From contig OZ023206.1 in the NCBI GenBank assembly GCA_963995525.1, positions 7,258,919 through 7,322,918 of the forward strand: a stretch of DNA of 64,000 nucleotides, given 5' to 3'. Made by a program: the position numbers and the translations under genes. Source of the DNA: Escarpia spicata (lineage: Eukaryota; Annelida; Polychaeta; Sabellida; Siboglinidae). Shown piece after piece: positions 1-9,958 of this stretch; the first letter of the stretch is position 1; every line of letters starts with the position of its first letter. The notes under the pieces were generated by a model. The model had not been told where the DNA came from and did not search any database. It saw only the letters and a program-made list of their open reading frames with translations.

Positions 1-195
1 TACTGCCGGACATGACATCGGAAGACGGGGGAATGTTCACATTTTTCATCGCCTCGAGCGGACTCTTGTTTTAGCGGAGGGTGTCTAGTTACCTATGCAC
101 AGGTCTTGACATCAGCTCAACATTTTAAAAGGCCTGAATTCTCCAAACTGATACTGCAAGATACGAGCAGAGTACTTAGATAGAACTAAAAATTC

Positions 196-400
196 AGAAT
201 CAATTCATTTGACTTATAAATACGATATATATATACAATGAATAACAAGTAATATATACTGCCGGGAGACTCCCATTACGATATATAATATCGCTAGCAC
301 AGGAGCCACCCCATAGTTGATATAGACCGTCAGACTCTTGGGAAGTCTCGGGAGGATGGTGGCTTCCCGGAGCCACCCCATATTTGGTGTAGACCGTCAG
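196..400 (-). repeat. Dispersed repeat, inverted copy of a LINE 3' tail
   Basis: The stretch around 196-316, with the motif GGGAGACTCCCATTA and the block CTAGCACAGGAGCCACCCCAT, recurs in reverse complement at about 23405-23535, directly downstream of a LINE reverse-transcriptase 3' end. Part of the block (GGAGCCACCCCATA...GTAGACCGTCAGACTCTT) repeats at 304-338 and 369-403. The simplest reading is a 5'-truncated minus-strand insertion of the same LINE family. The rest of 1-640 shows no gene. Confidence 0.5.
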
Positions 401-759
401 ACTCTTAATTGAGATTACATGTCCGACGGCTGGGCGACTGCAAAATTATAACAACTTGATATTAATCGTGTATCCAAGTGGAAGGTACACTTATTAAGAT
501 ATAGTTTAGAAACAAGTTATTTTGTGAGAAGACGACCATGAAACGTGATTTTGTTTCAAGAACAAGTTTGGCCCTGCCTGACAGATAATCTCAATCATAC
601 GCAAACACGCACGAACGATATACATGTGACGTAACCATTTCTTTAATTAGGTATAACGCATTCTAGCTGGCGATGAACCATTTCTGCTAAAAGGATTTGG
701 TATTGATAATTAATGTTGTATGTTAACATGTTCAAAAGCTGACCAAAAGAGTATGTGAA

Positions 760-1240
760 AACAAGATGCTCACTGGGAACACCAAGATAACAGTCTACCA
801 GGCCTGTGTGTTGAGCTCCCTCCTCTACTGCAGCGAATCGTGGACCACCTACATGTGCCAGCAATGCCGACTCAACACTTTAAGTCACCTGCGGTGCTTC
901 AATCGAATCTTCATTATCACCTGGCAAGACCGTGTCCCTTACAGCGACATACTGGACCGTGCTAGGAACCCCAGCATTTCCTCGCTTCTGAGCCAGAAAT
1001 GCATGTCTCCGCTCGCTGAGCCTGGCATGGAGGATGGCGGCTTCCCGAAAGTCATCCTCTGTGGAAAACTCGCTACTGAGTGAAACGAGTGGGACGCCTT
1101 GCCCTCATAGTCAAGGACGTCTGTAAGTGCGACCTGAAGGACTGCAACATTAGCTCCGAAGATTAGAAGGCAGAAGCCGAAAATCACACTGCTTGGAATC
1201 ACACTGCTCGGCATCAAACTGTACAGAGGTACTGGATGTG
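760..1240 (+). pseudogene. Non-LTR retrotransposon, C-terminal fragment
   Basis: The plus-strand reading 766-1083 contains YQACVLSSLLYCSESWTTY and WQDRVPYSDILDRARNPS, followed by LAEPGMEDGGFPK. These match the conserved segment after the reverse-transcriptase core of LINEs (LLYGSESWTT type, then a WQDRVPN..VL..A block). Codons downstream to about 1160 resemble the usual GRP..R..D.CK.DLK tail with breaks. Only the 3' end remains; no catalytic motifs are present. The following 1260-1615 holds nothing recognisable. Confidence 0.75.
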
Positions 1241-1599
1241 CTAACGGAAAGATACACTAGCATGCGGCTGAGAAGAGATCTAGGATGCGGGCACAATTAA
1301 AAAAGGTATATGTAATATAAATTCTTAAATATTACAAATAACAATTACGGCCCACAAATAAAAATGCAAAAAATGTTTGTGTTTTGGTGCATTGTCCAGT
1401 TGGTCACACAGGCAGCTGCATAAAAAACCTTCATATTCAATCCAGAGGGGTCTTCAGAGAATCTCCTGTTTTACTCAGTAGTTTCATATATTATGTTTCC
1501 CTAATTGTGTGAATACATACATCTGTATATATAAAAAACGAAACGAATACAGACAGTGCTAATTAATATATATAAAATGTGAACTTGATTGTATTTCAA

Positions 1600-1850
1600 T
1601 TGTTGTGCTGTGTAAATTGTGCCAATAAAAGGAAAGGTAAGTTCTTGTATAGCGTGGTATCGAGTCTTTAGAACTGCTCAAAATGTTTTCATTTTACTCC
1701 CTTGTAGATCTGTTCAATGGAACATCATATTGATTTTTGTGAGAAGCATTAAGCCCCGTTGCAATTACTACACACACACTATGTTCGTACACAAATATCT
1801 ACCACTGTGTATACGTAGAACCAGGTACACATTCTTACAGCTGAATTAAC
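1600..1850. repeat. Diverged copy of the 60.3-kb SINE body
   Basis: This stretch aligns by eye with 60285-60490: shared blocks include a gtaagttcttgtata-like start, ACTGCTCAAA, ACTCCCTtG.AGA.CTGTTCAAT, AAGCATT.A.CC, and TACACATTC..ACAGCTGA. It lacks the tRNA-like head seen at 60.55 kb. It is therefore an older, truncated SINE copy. 1860-2150 contains nothing recognisable. Confidence 0.6.
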
Positions 1851-2158
1851 TGAATATAAGCGAAGTTTTATCATTTCATAAGTTTTGCATCAGCTTATAT
1901 GACAATTTACTCGTAACTGAATAGTTAGCTTGTCAATTAGTATTTACAAAAATTCCAGGTAAACGATGGTACCAGCTTTTGGATTAATTATTAAATGTAG
2001 TATCACAACTATCCGATAGGCTGGCAGATTTTCATCAGAGGTTAGGACGGTATCCACCAGGGGGCGCCGTTTGTTGACTGCCATGTACAGCTGTCAACAG
2101 TTGTAATAGCTACTGTGTTCAACATTCCATTTTATCTATATCTCTGTGTGCAAAATCA

Positions 2159-2262
2159 TGGCAAACAAGGATTTTGGAGAGGTGACAATTCATCAACTGA
2201 AGGGGGAATTAAAAAAAAAAAAGCTAATCTGTTCGGAAGAAAAGCTGATCTTTTTTAAAGGT
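2159..2262 (+). CDS. SAP-domain-like first coding exon (partial gene)
   Basis: From the ATG at 2159 the frame reads about 34 residues, starting MANKDFGEVTIHQLKGELKK and ending KLIFFK. The pattern of a short acidic start, then (V/T)xxLKxELKKxxL and EEKLIF, fits the two-helix SAP DNA-binding motif, though the usual glycine in the turn is replaced. The frame reaches a stop at about 2275, and a GT at 2262-2263 could be a splice donor. An A12 run lies in the lysine stretch (2210-2221), so a length error there would change the frame. A candidate next exon (about 2375-2448, ending GGCTGGAG before GTAGG) is open but unrecognised. Family assignment is inference from one short motif. Confidence 0.4.
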
Positions 2263-2794
2263 TTGTGTGGGCGATAATATGTGTTTGTGATAATCATGCT
2301 ATTTTGTCTTTGACTACTTAAAATGTACTGTAGTTTTCCTGATACGGGTATGTGTTTTCGTAATATGTCCAATTCCAAGAGAATCGCCTGGATTTCTTCG
2401 AAAAAACCCAGTGGCCATTGTCTTCGAATTCGTCTTGGATGGCTGGAGGTAGGCTCTCCATGTCTTGTATTTGTGTCATAGTTCTGGTAATCAAGATTCA
2501 AGGGAAAAGAACCAACTCACCAAAGCCTTCAGTGATTCCACATACAAGCGGAAGTCTCATTCGTTCTTGGTTGGCCCGCACACAAAAAATCCAACCAAGT
2601 ATTTTCATCTTGAGGATAGTATACCCAATACTGAAATCTGTATATAGACTGGCAAAATGTCCTATGGACACATCACGCCAGTGCACATGGTGGCTCTTAT
2701 TGATTAATTGTTTACATGTTGGGATAGACTAATCTGGAATGAGTTCAATGATGTACTTGATACAATGGTTGGAGGTAGAGAATTCCACTTTTTT

Positions 2795-3768
2795 TTATTG
2801 TGACTGGGAAAAAGCTGTTTCCAAATATGTTTGTACTAACTGTTTATTATGTTTACGTGAGCATCTGGTGTTGTGTTTGATATATTGATCTAGTGGGATA
2901 TCTATGAGGTTATGTTCCATCTTATATAATATGCTAAGTCTTTTGGGTTTTCTTCTTGATTGTAGGGTGTCCCATTGGAGATCTTTAAGGAGTTTTGTTA
3001 CCGTTCCTGGCTCACTAGAATAGTTGTTCTTACAAAATCTGGCGGCTTGTCTCTGGGTTCTTTCTATGAGTTTGATATGTTTTAGGCAATGTGGATCCGA
3101 TGATGCTGACGCATATTCAAGTATAAGGCGGACAAGGGTTGTGTAGGCTATGGACTTGATTTGGGTTGGGCATTTATTTAAATTTCTTCTAATAATTCCT
3201 AATGTCTGTTGTGCTTTTTTCTGACTGAGTTGCATTGTATTGTCCAATTTAATGTATTTGATATATGTATGCCAATATAACAGTGTGATTCAACATATTT
3301 AAGTTGTTGTCCGCAGAAGGTGTAGAGATTTGGTGTCGGTTGTCTTGAGGTTATTGTCATTGTATAACATTTAGTGGGGTTGAATTTCATAAGCCACGTG
3401 TGTTGCCATTTCTCAAGTTTGAGCTGATCGTTTTGGAGGACAGATGTGTCTCGGTCAGTTTTAATCAGTTAATATAACAGGCAGTCATCTGCAAACAGGC
3501 GAACAGTTGAGGAAAGATTGTCTGGCAGGTCATTTATGTTAAGTAGGAAAAGTAGGGGCCCCAGTACTGTGCCCTGTGGTACCCCAGAAATTACTCGAGT
3601 TGATGTTGACTTGGATCCATTGATAACAACCTGTTGAGTCCTTCCTGTAAGGAAGCTATTTATTCATGATGATATTGGGCCTGTGATGCCATAGTGTTTG
3701 AAGATTAGTCTTTTATGTGGAACTTTATCGAATGCTTTCATGATGTTGTCAGCTTTAATTCTAATAAA
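2795..3768 (-). pseudogene. LINE reverse transcriptase, 3' half, minus strand
   Basis: On the minus strand the region reads, in order: a KAFDKVPHKRLIFKHYGI block (about 3740-3690), GVPQGTVLGPLLF (about 3585-3545), FADDC (about 3500-3485, the polymerase YXDD-equivalent), KLEKWQHTW and MKFNPTKC (3390), and the C-terminal block RLILEYASASSDPH (about 3110). These are the ordered motifs of a CR1/Jockey-type reverse transcriptase. Internal stops (for example in the fingers and near FADDC) show it is dead. The last reading ends at 2795, followed by an A/T-rich tail. Confidence 0.85.
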
Positions 3769-4096
3769 GACTTTACGTTTCGGACGATGTTTGCATTTGT
3801 GTGAGATGTGCTGGAGTTTCGCTAGGGTCAGAGCAGTCACTTGGTGGGCATGTCTAGTCCTTGAGTAAGGAGTCAGCTGGTCCCCAGGAGGCGATTCCTG
3901 CTTGGGTCAGTGCAGTTGTCCACCCAGAGGCCTTCAAGTAGTCCCCGAATGTTTTCCACTTTGCCATTTCAAAATGCAGACCACCGAACATGATTACATA
4001 CTTGTCCTTGTCATGTGTCTGAGGCCAGTTCCACTGAACAAACTTAGCCAGTGTATACAGTGGTGCATCTAAAGTAATCACTAGAATCCCTGTATA
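3769..4096 (-). pseudogene. Fragment of the FGGLHxEMA repeat-protein family
   Basis: Minus-strand 4081-3854 encodes VITLDAPLYTLAKFVQWNWP, then VIMFGGLHFEMAKWKTFGDY and LKASGWTTALTQAGIASWGP. This FGGLH.EMA..K..GD.L..SGWT..L.QA block belongs to an uncharacterised protein family that is widespread in cnidarian and mollusc genomes. The reading continues past a stop with recognisable HAHQVTALTLAKLQ-type sequence until it abuts the LINE at about 3768. A tatacag acceptor lies just upstream (about 4096), so this may be a real 3' exon truncated by the LINE. Function is unknown. 4100-5060 has no recognisable gene. Confidence 0.55.
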
Positions 4097-5119
4097 GATG
4101 ATTATATTTCAGCCAGTTACGAAACACCAGCAATGTTATTTGGATTTTTTTGGTAAGTCAGCCATTTCTAAGTACTATGTAGGGCAGGTAAAACCATCGT
4201 GCACCCGGTGGCTAACAGACTAAAGATGAAGCAAAATAACGCTTTATTTACCTCAGGTGATCTAAATATGGCTCGGAATGGAAAGCTTATAGAAGATTCG
4301 TGATTAACGTGGAAAAGTATGTATAGATCCCGAATTACATGACAATTGGAGCATTTAACTGAAAAACATCTTTTCAATGTTTTCTTTGAAATTTTTTTTT
4401 AAATGGCTGAAACAAGCTCCAGAAAGGTCACATGACTTGGTTGCAATAAAATTATGAAAAGTTATGGCATCATGAAGATTCAGCCAGTAGTGGCAGTCTG
4501 ACAGCACTCAAATCATGTGCAAGTGAGGGTAGATTATAGCAAGTTACCAACATAAATGACTCACTTAAAGTTGAATAGTGTAATATTATACAAGTAGCAT
4601 AGTTGAGTACATTTTGATAACTCTAAATAATTATTATAATGGCTGTTCTCTTATGGCCTACATGTATTGTGAGACATAGTACTTATGTTAATACATATAA
4701 AATATAAATACTTGTTATAAATAAGGAAATCGTGCATCATTGTTAATGGAATTGGACCAAAATGATATGGATTGTTAAGAGACTGTATTAGTGAGACTAA
4801 TTTATTTTACTGCTACAGAAATCATTTGGGTCGGACTTAGGATGACCACAATTGTGAGGTGGCTATCTTAGCGAGTGGACTATAAAGCAATGTTCTTTGT
4901 ATTATTTATATGGAAATAAATTCTCTTGAAAGGTCTCACTTGAGATATGAAAATGCATATACTCTTAGCATTGTCTTTGTGTGTGCTTACTAATGACATG
5001 TTAGATAATGTAAACATGAAACCATGCCTTTTCTGTTTGTACAGTTTCACCATTTGAGCTAGCACTAGTTGCTGTGGTGGAGAGATTGGTGCAGCGGGTC
5101 GAGCACAGTGGTGGCAGAG

Positions 5120-5300
5120 AACTGTACTCTTCTGCAACAGCATGCTGGTAAGGGTGTCATGGAAACAGCACACGGAGTTGGCCTTCCGACTGGTATCACC
5201 TTTCACATCACCTCCCTGGAGAGACTGCATGCGGTGGAAGCAGTTCTGCAGGACAAGGCTGCTGTCAAACAAATGGTGATTCATCTGAACTAAATGGGTA
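5120..5300 (+). pseudogene. DUF4806-like domain fragment
   Basis: The plus-strand frame ending at 5293 contains GLPTGITFHITSLERLHAVE followed by AVLQDKAAVKQMVIHLN and a stop, then MG. The pattern (P)I.F.(I/L)TS.E.L..(V/L)E..L.D......V..L...G resembles the C-terminal DUF4806 domain seen in transposon-linked invertebrate proteins. The stop falls where the family normally continues to a GG motif. The opposite-strand 155-residue reading over 4880-5347 looks like a shadow. Assignment rests on pattern memory only. Confidence 0.35.
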
Positions 5301-5529
5301 AGATGAAAGTTGACAGCTTCAGTGCTCCTGGCCAATTGTAATGTCAAGTTACCGACACAGCTCCCTCCAGTCCCTCATAACTAGAAACCCAAATCTAAGC
5401 CTTCAACATGTTTAAAGGTGGATAGTCATGGTAGAATCATTTTTCTAATCAACCTTCACTTTCAACTTCCAGTGATAGATTTTCATTTAAAGTTGTTTCC
5501 TCAGCTTAGCCCATTGTGAATCCGGTTCT

Positions 5530-5945
5530 TTTATGTTCATTGATATGTAGGTGACAGGGACCATAGATATGTAGGTAACATGGACCATTGATATGTAGGT
5601 GACATGGACCATTGATATGTGTGTGACAGGGACCATTGAGATGTAGGTGACAGGGACCATTGATATGTGTGTGACTGTGACCATTGATATGTAGGTGACA
5701 GGGACCATTGATATGTAGATGACAGGGACCATTGATACATAGGTGACAGGGACCATACTTATGTAGGTGACAGAGACCATTGATACATAGGTGACAGGGA
5801 CCATACTTATGTTGGTGACAGGGACCATACTTATGTAGGTGACAGGACCATTAATATGTAGGTGACAGGGACCACTGATATGTGGGTGACATGGAGCATT
5901 GATATGTAGGTGACAAGACAATAGCTATGTAGGTGACAAGGACGA
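5530..5945. repeat. 24-bp minisatellite
   Basis: About 17 tandem copies of a 24-bp unit, consensus GACAGGGACCATTGATATGT plus AGGT, with variants (TACTTATG, TGTGTGAC) scattered through the array. The unit length is a multiple of three, so the minus strand stays open for 144 codons reading ISMVPVTY repeats; that reading is a by-product. Confidence 0.95.
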
Positions 5946-6317
5946 TTTATTGATGAAAATTATCTTTAATATTAAATTCAAGAAACTTCAATGCATTTTC
6001 ATATTTAAACAGACATAGGTAAAACTGAGAATAAAATGTTAGTTGGTGAAATTTGTGTAGTGGAAATGTTACCAAAATATTGGTGAAGTATAATTATTAT
6101 CACTTTCTGCTATGGATATCTTATGTATGTCGACACCAGTGACTTGTAAGAATTGTAATGTTTTGTTGTAGAAGCTTGTCTCTCATTGTAATTATTATAA
6201 GTTATATTACGTTGATTAATAAATCTTCCATTACATTAACATTTTACAATTACAAACAGTTCCCCTGTTACAACGTGTCCAGTGACTACTTGTTTTGTTA
6301 CATGAGCAGTTTTACAG

Positions 6318-6367
6318 TTGTAAATCTTTCTGCCATTACAACATGTTCAACCTTTACTTCTTCCGGG
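6318..6367 (+). CDS. ZCCHC4: ZCCHC4-like exon, 5' part, split by the Polinton
   Basis: After a polypyrimidine/AG acceptor (gttttacag ending at 6317) the exon reads SFCHYNMFNLYFFR up to 6367, where the Polinton begins. The FC.YNMFN..FF block sits just N-terminal to the DPPFGG active-site motif in ZCCHC4, the 28S rRNA N6-adenosine methyltransferase. The rest of the exon is at 18788-18950, in the same frame if the duplicated 6 bp are counted once. Known family role: m6A deposition on 28S rRNA using SAM. Inference: this allele or copy is disrupted. The acceptor implies a phase-1 start. No other ZCCHC4 exons were identified in the window. Confidence 0.7.
6362..6367. repeat. Polinton target-site duplication, left copy
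   Basis: TCCGGG immediately precedes the left TIR; TCCGTG follows the right TIR at 18788-18793. Five of six bases match. A 6-bp TSD is the known hallmark of Polinton/Maverick integration. Confidence 0.8.
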
Positions 6368-6693
6368 AGTAGTATAGAGGGGCTGAAAAGGCCCGTGCAC
6401 GACACCTTTGGGAAACACTTTACTAATAAAAAACGGTTTTATTACCCCTAAACGTTTTCAGGAACCTACTTAAAAAAAAGATCAAAGGCTTTTATGACAC
6501 TAAACGTTTTCGGGAACCTACTTATAAAAAACGTGATGGATTACCCCCTCTAAGTACATTTGAGGTGCCACCTAGCGTTGAGCGCAGTGATCATTTTAGT
6601 GTTCTCCCTAGCGATCAACACCGTACCTAGCGTGTGCTTACGTAAGCAATAATGCGTTTATCGTGCGGGTATATAACCCCGATAAAACCACTG
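6368..6693 (+). repeat. Polinton left terminal inverted repeat
   Basis: Pairs with 18457-18787. Conserved tracts include the outer AGTAGTATAGAGGGGCTGAA, CTAAACGTTTTCGGGAACCT (twice per arm, about 54 bp apart), TGGATTACCCCCTCTAAGTA, and the inner TATATAACC.CGATAAAACC. The arms differ by about 5-10 percent substitutions and short indels, so they have aged independently. Confidence 0.92.
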
Positions 6694-6815
6694 TGTGCAG
6701 ACTAGCCCCGTCAGGCCCATGAGGATGCCCCGCCGTACCCTATGTTAGCAGCGTTGCTGCAGCTGGAGTGGACTATGACCCTAGCGCGGCAGCATAGCTG
6801 GCTAGGGGTGTATTA

Positions 6816-6953
6816 TGCGCTGTGCGTTTAAAATCTAGCAGTGCGATCAAAACGAAACCAATGCATAAATATTCAGCGGCTAGCGGTGAGACGGAATGCG
6901 TTGTGCGTTTAAAATCTAGCGGTGCGATCAAAACGAAACCAATGCATAAATAT
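6816..6953. repeat. 81-bp tandem duplication inside left TIR boundary
   Basis: The block TGTGCGTTTAAAATCTAGC followed by a GTGCGATCAAAACGAAACCA segment occurs at 6821 and again at 6902. It lies just inside the left TIR and has no counterpart at the right end. It could be a replication or promoter element; no function can be read directly. Confidence 0.8.
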
Positions 6954-7750
6954 GCTAACGTTCAGCGGCCTCCGTATAGGTAAGGCGGCCGGGTGGTGGC
7001 GTAGGATGTTTACGCAGTGGATACAGACGAGTGGAAGCGGCGTGAGTATTAGAGATATATTTTATTATAGACTGCTAGAATGTGTAGGCTTTCTTAAGAA
7101 TCACGGTGGCGCTCAGTGATACTGGTTATGTCCGCGTCTAACGTCCGCCCTATAGTGAATTGGCGCGTGAAAACCGCGTCGCGGATATAGTTCGGTCCGT
7201 GGGATAGGCGTGTACCACGATCGATCGCTTCCTCTGAAATCATCAGCTTCGTGGCTGATAGCTGGTGGTGGTGGTGGTGGTGGTGGTGTGATTGGGCGAG
7301 GACGCCATGATATGGGAGCGACCGAGCATACCGGCTTTTGAGCTGCTGACAGGGCCGATCTTGTAGGCAGTTGGAATCTGTGAAATAAACCACAATACAT
7401 GAGTATGGTGGGTGTGCGTACAACTGTTTAAAACAAAATAAAATGAGAACCAATAATACATGCATGTACGTGTGCACGCATGCATGCATAAAAGCTGGCT
7501 TACCGCTATATTGTACGAGGCGGTGTATTCGACTCCATAATCGTGCATGAAATGAGCAAACGGTGGAATGCGCCGTCAAACAGTGGCGGCGGCGCATGAC
7601 ACTGAGTGGACGGCTTATCGTGAACGGAATGTGAACAGAGAACAATGCTATTTCAAAAACAATAAATGAAAAGCTAAAAGCATGAAAGTAAGCGTTGTAT
7701 ATGATTAGTTAGGGCTCAGGAATCGTGTGGTGTAGTGATATTAGAGAAAT
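6954..7750. other. Polinton left-arm noncoding region
   Basis: No gene is supported. It contains a (TGG)9-10 tract at about 7262-7290 and an alternating purine/pyrimidine patch (GTACGTGTGCACGCATGCAT) near 7465. A possible 3' splice site (cgtttcag, 7785-7792) lies just upstream of the RPA-like start, so the interval may hold the promoter and a 5' untranslated intron for that gene. Confidence 0.5.
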
Positions 7751-7813
7751 TCTGTATTGTATAACGCCAGTGTTCTAACGTATCGTTTCAGCAGCAGACG
7801 TTCTCCCGCGAAA

Positions 7814-8548
7814 ATGGCCGATAATGAGACACCGAAAAAGCTGAAGGCGATGCGCAAACAGAGTCAGGGTTCGAAGGCGGCCGGCGGCCAACACCAGCAA
7901 GCTACGGCAGCAGCAGCAGCAGCAACAACGGGGGCGCCTAAGAGACCCGTGGTGGTCATCGCGCCGCCGCTGGTAGCAGGTCGGAAGCGAGGCGTCGAAG
8001 AGGCCTTGGGGAGGGTCGAGGCGGTGACGGACCAGCCGGCCGTATCGCGGAGCGCGTCGCTCGAGAGAGAATGCGGCGAGGCGTCGACACGGGCTACATT
8101 TGTGAGTCTGAGGGATCTACAGTGTGCTAATAATGGCGTGTATAAAATTAAGACGCCCGTTATGATCGACGCTGTATCGTACAAAGAGAAGTGTACGTAT
8201 TTGGGATGCTCCCGTTGTCGGCGAAAAATGTATCAGAAAAACAAAGACGGGCCTATGGTATGTCGAACGCACGGTGAGCAGGGTGTGGCGAGGAATTTAT
8301 TCGCGTTGCGTGTGATGGTGAGGGATGGCGAGGACGCCGAAGACGAGATTTGGATCACTCTATTTGACACGAACATGGCTAATCTCGTCGGGTACCGGGC
8401 CGACTACTTGGTGGAGTTGAGCGAGGAGCCGCTCCGCGATACCGTGCTGGATCTAACCGGCACGGAAGTGGAGATCAGCGTGCGTAAGACGACTTGGAAC
8501 GAGGAGCCGTCATATACCGTTCGCACACTGAAGAGATACAACGACTAA
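7814..8548 (+). CDS. RPA-like single-strand DNA-binding protein (OB fold)
   Basis: Start chosen at 7814 (aaaATGg context, MADNETPKKLKAM); the frame opens earlier at 7757 but an AG acceptor lies between. The protein is 244 residues from this start. The first ~100 residues are low complexity (poly-Ala, basic, Ser). The C-terminal ~140 residues carry a zinc ribbon, CSRCRRKMYQKNKDGPMVCR followed by TH (C-x2-C...C-x2-H), then hydrophobic strands FALRVMVRDG, IWITLFDTNMANLVG and a closing VEISVRKTTW. This order matches the RPA70 C-terminal DNA-binding domain (DBD-C). Expected role: coating single strands during element replication. The frame is intact. It ends D-TAA overlapping an ATG (TAATG). An RPA-like gene in a Polinton is unusual. 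Confidence 0.75.
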   Translation: MADNETPKKLKAMRKQSQGSKAAGGQHQQATAAAAAATTGAPKRPVVVIAPPLVAGRKRGVEEALGRVEAVTDQPAVSRSASLERECGEASTRATFVSLRDLQCANNGVYKIKTPVMIDAVSYKEKCTYLGCSRCRRKMYQKNKDGPMVCRTHGEQGVARNLFALRVMVRDGEDAEDEIWITLFDTNMANLVGYRADYLVELSEEPLRDTVLDLTGTEVEISVRKTTWNEEPSYTVRTLKRYND

Positions 8549-9021
8549 TGTGGTGTTGTTGTTGTTTGTGTATAAGGAAGATTACCCGATACTGGTAGAT
8601 TTGCTGACGCGGAGGCGTACAACAACAAAAAGTGAGGAAGCCGCGCGACTACTACGCGAGACGGCCGAGAATTACATAAGGGCCTTTTGGCTAGCCTACG
8701 AAGCGAACGTATTTAGTAGCATTTCGTAACTAACAGTTGTGTATATATGCTGTAGGAGGTGCGCCAAGTACTGCTGAATATGTTAGCTACCAACGAAAGG
8801 ATACGTGCGAGGTACGACGAGGTTGCCGCGTTCGTAAGAACACTGCTTGACCGTGGAGTGGTGGGGGCGGAGGAAGGTCGAAAAAACGATCATGCGGACT
8901 AATCATAATAATGTGTTGTAGGAAGTGCGGCGCATCAGGCGTGATTGTATGCGAGAGTTCGTAGACGCTTTGCTGACGGTGGTCGCTGAACGAAAAGACT
9001 AGGACATGCTTTGTGCTGTAG
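8549..9021 (+). other. Short open blocks separated by intron-like gaps
   Basis: Three open blocks (about 8584-8710, 8758-8845, 8922-8978) are separated by 40-60-nt gaps. Each gap ends in T-rich sequence plus TAG or AAG and carries a branch-point-like ACTAAT, ACTAAC or ACTAGG 15-30 nt before the AG. The blocks begin GAAGATTAC, GAGGTGCGCC and GAAGTGCGGC, and are helix-rich and charged (EVRQVLLNML, EVRRIRRDCM). They could be minute exons joined in frame to the 219-residue gene, or separate decayed minigenes, since two of them end in Asp-stop, as does the preceding RPA-like gene. No family recognised. Confidence 0.4.
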
Positions 9022-9693
9022 GGAGGAAGCGGCGTGCGTGACGCTAGCGTGTTGGACGCCATCATAGAGGAGGCGCTTGACGTATCCGATACAACCGCGC
9101 GCCGATACCTCGAAGCGACTCGAGCGCCGCCAACGACGTACGAAAGCATGTACTCGATGGGGCCGACGTACGCTCCGTGTTGGAGCCCACCGACGGAAGT
9201 GATACAACAACAACTCGTCGCGCCGGGCAGGGGCCAGTTGGCCTGTTGCTACGAGCGGCACGCAATGGCCATCCTCGCCGAGTGCCTCGGTGAGCTGGTA
9301 CTGGAGCGGGCGCGCGATAAATGCGGCGTATGCGAGCCGAATGGGGGCTGTCCGTACGTGCATATGGCCGGCTATCGTGCGGGTCGTCCGAACCGCGTTT
9401 ACGCACCGCGCTACGACGACGCGGGGGGCATCGTAACGCGTCACTTCAACGCCGTGTTGGAAGTGTTTCTGCGTCGTTCGCTGATACCAAGCTTCACGCA
9501 TGTCGTGCTAATACTGCACGATAAGGCGGCGACAACCGGTCAGCAGCAAACGGGTCGTGCGGGGGAACTGTATCTGGTCCAGTTCGTTTCGGACTGGTTA
9601 CTAGGCACAGACTGGCGCGACTACATCAACCGCGCTCTGCTGGAGTCGGCCGTCCATACGTACGTCCAGCGCAGGAGCGGTCTCGAACAATAG
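9022..9693 (+). CDS. Unrecognised Polinton protein (~219-223 residues)
   Basis: The frame is open from 9022, right after a TAG that could be a splice acceptor; the first start-type codon is GTG at 9034, which is unlikely to be a eukaryotic start, supporting an upstream exon. Visible features: helix-rich N-terminus (SVLDAIIEEALDVSDTTARR), a Cys cluster CGVCEPNGGCPYVH (C-x2-C-x5-C, possibly with His as fourth ligand), then a basic/aromatic stretch and a hydrophobic C-terminal half (FTHVVLILHDK). Codon use is GC-rich like the integrase and ATPase. It sits between the RPA-like gene and the polymerase N-terminus. A downstream AATAAA lies near 9773. No function is assigned. Confidence 0.6.
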   Translation, partial: GGSGVRDASVLDAIIEEALDVSDTTARRYLEATRAPPTTYESMYSMGPTYAPCWSPPTEVIQQQLVAPGRGQLACCYERHAMAILAECLGELVLERARDKCGVCEPNGGCPYVHMAGYRAGRPNRVYAPRYDDAGGIVTRHFNAVLEVFLRRSLIPSFTHVVLILHDKAATTGQQQTGRAGELYLVQFVSDWLLGTDWRDYINRALLESAVHTYVQRRSGLEQ

Positions 9694-9828
9694 TGCTGCT
9701 TATTCTTTGCTATAATAGAACATTGTTAAAATAGGAAAAGCCGTTGTTTTGAATGTTGTACGGTGGCGCTTAATAAAACGTTGAAAATGTACTTTCCGTT
9801 TCCGAGTTACCCAAAAAACGCATTACAC

Positions 9829-9925
9829 GCAGTCCCGCTAGGGCGCAGCCACCCACCACCACCACCACTGTTATAATCGCAGTCCCACTAGGGCACAGCC
9901 ACCACCATCCCCACCACTATTATAA
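9829..9925 (+). promoter_or_regulatory. Duplicated promoter-like block with TATA boxes
   Basis: A ~49-bp block (CGCAGTCCCRCTAGGGCRCA, then CCACC repeats, then ACTGTTATAAT or ACTATTATAAG) is present twice in tandem. The second TATAAG (9921-9926) lies 33 bp upstream of the ATG at 9959. This fits a duplicated core promoter for the polymerase N-terminal gene. Confidence 0.5.
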
Positions 9926-9929
9926 GTAG

Positions 9930-9952
9930 CTGTGCTCGAAAAAGGAGCACAG
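9930..9952 (+). other. 8-bp perfect hairpin in 5' leader
   Basis: CTGTGCTC (9930-9937) and GAGCACAG (9945-9952) flank a 7-nt GAAAAAG loop, between the TATA box and the ATG at 9959. Any transcript starting near the TATA box would carry it wholly or partly; it may equally be a DNA-level palindrome. Confidence 0.6.
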
Positions 9953-9958
9953 TAGAGA

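Noticed and set aside
4880..5347. 155-codon minus-strand reading
   Set aside because: No family features; the plus strand carries the DUF4806-like pattern, so this is most likely its shadow.
7094..7645. 183-codon minus-strand reading in the Polinton left arm
   Set aside because: Low-complexity (His run from TGG repeats), no motif, no conserved codon pattern; overlapping readings exist in two other frames.
8787..9501. Minus-strand readings opposite the 219-residue gene
   Set aside because: GC-rich shadows with compositional bias and no motifs.
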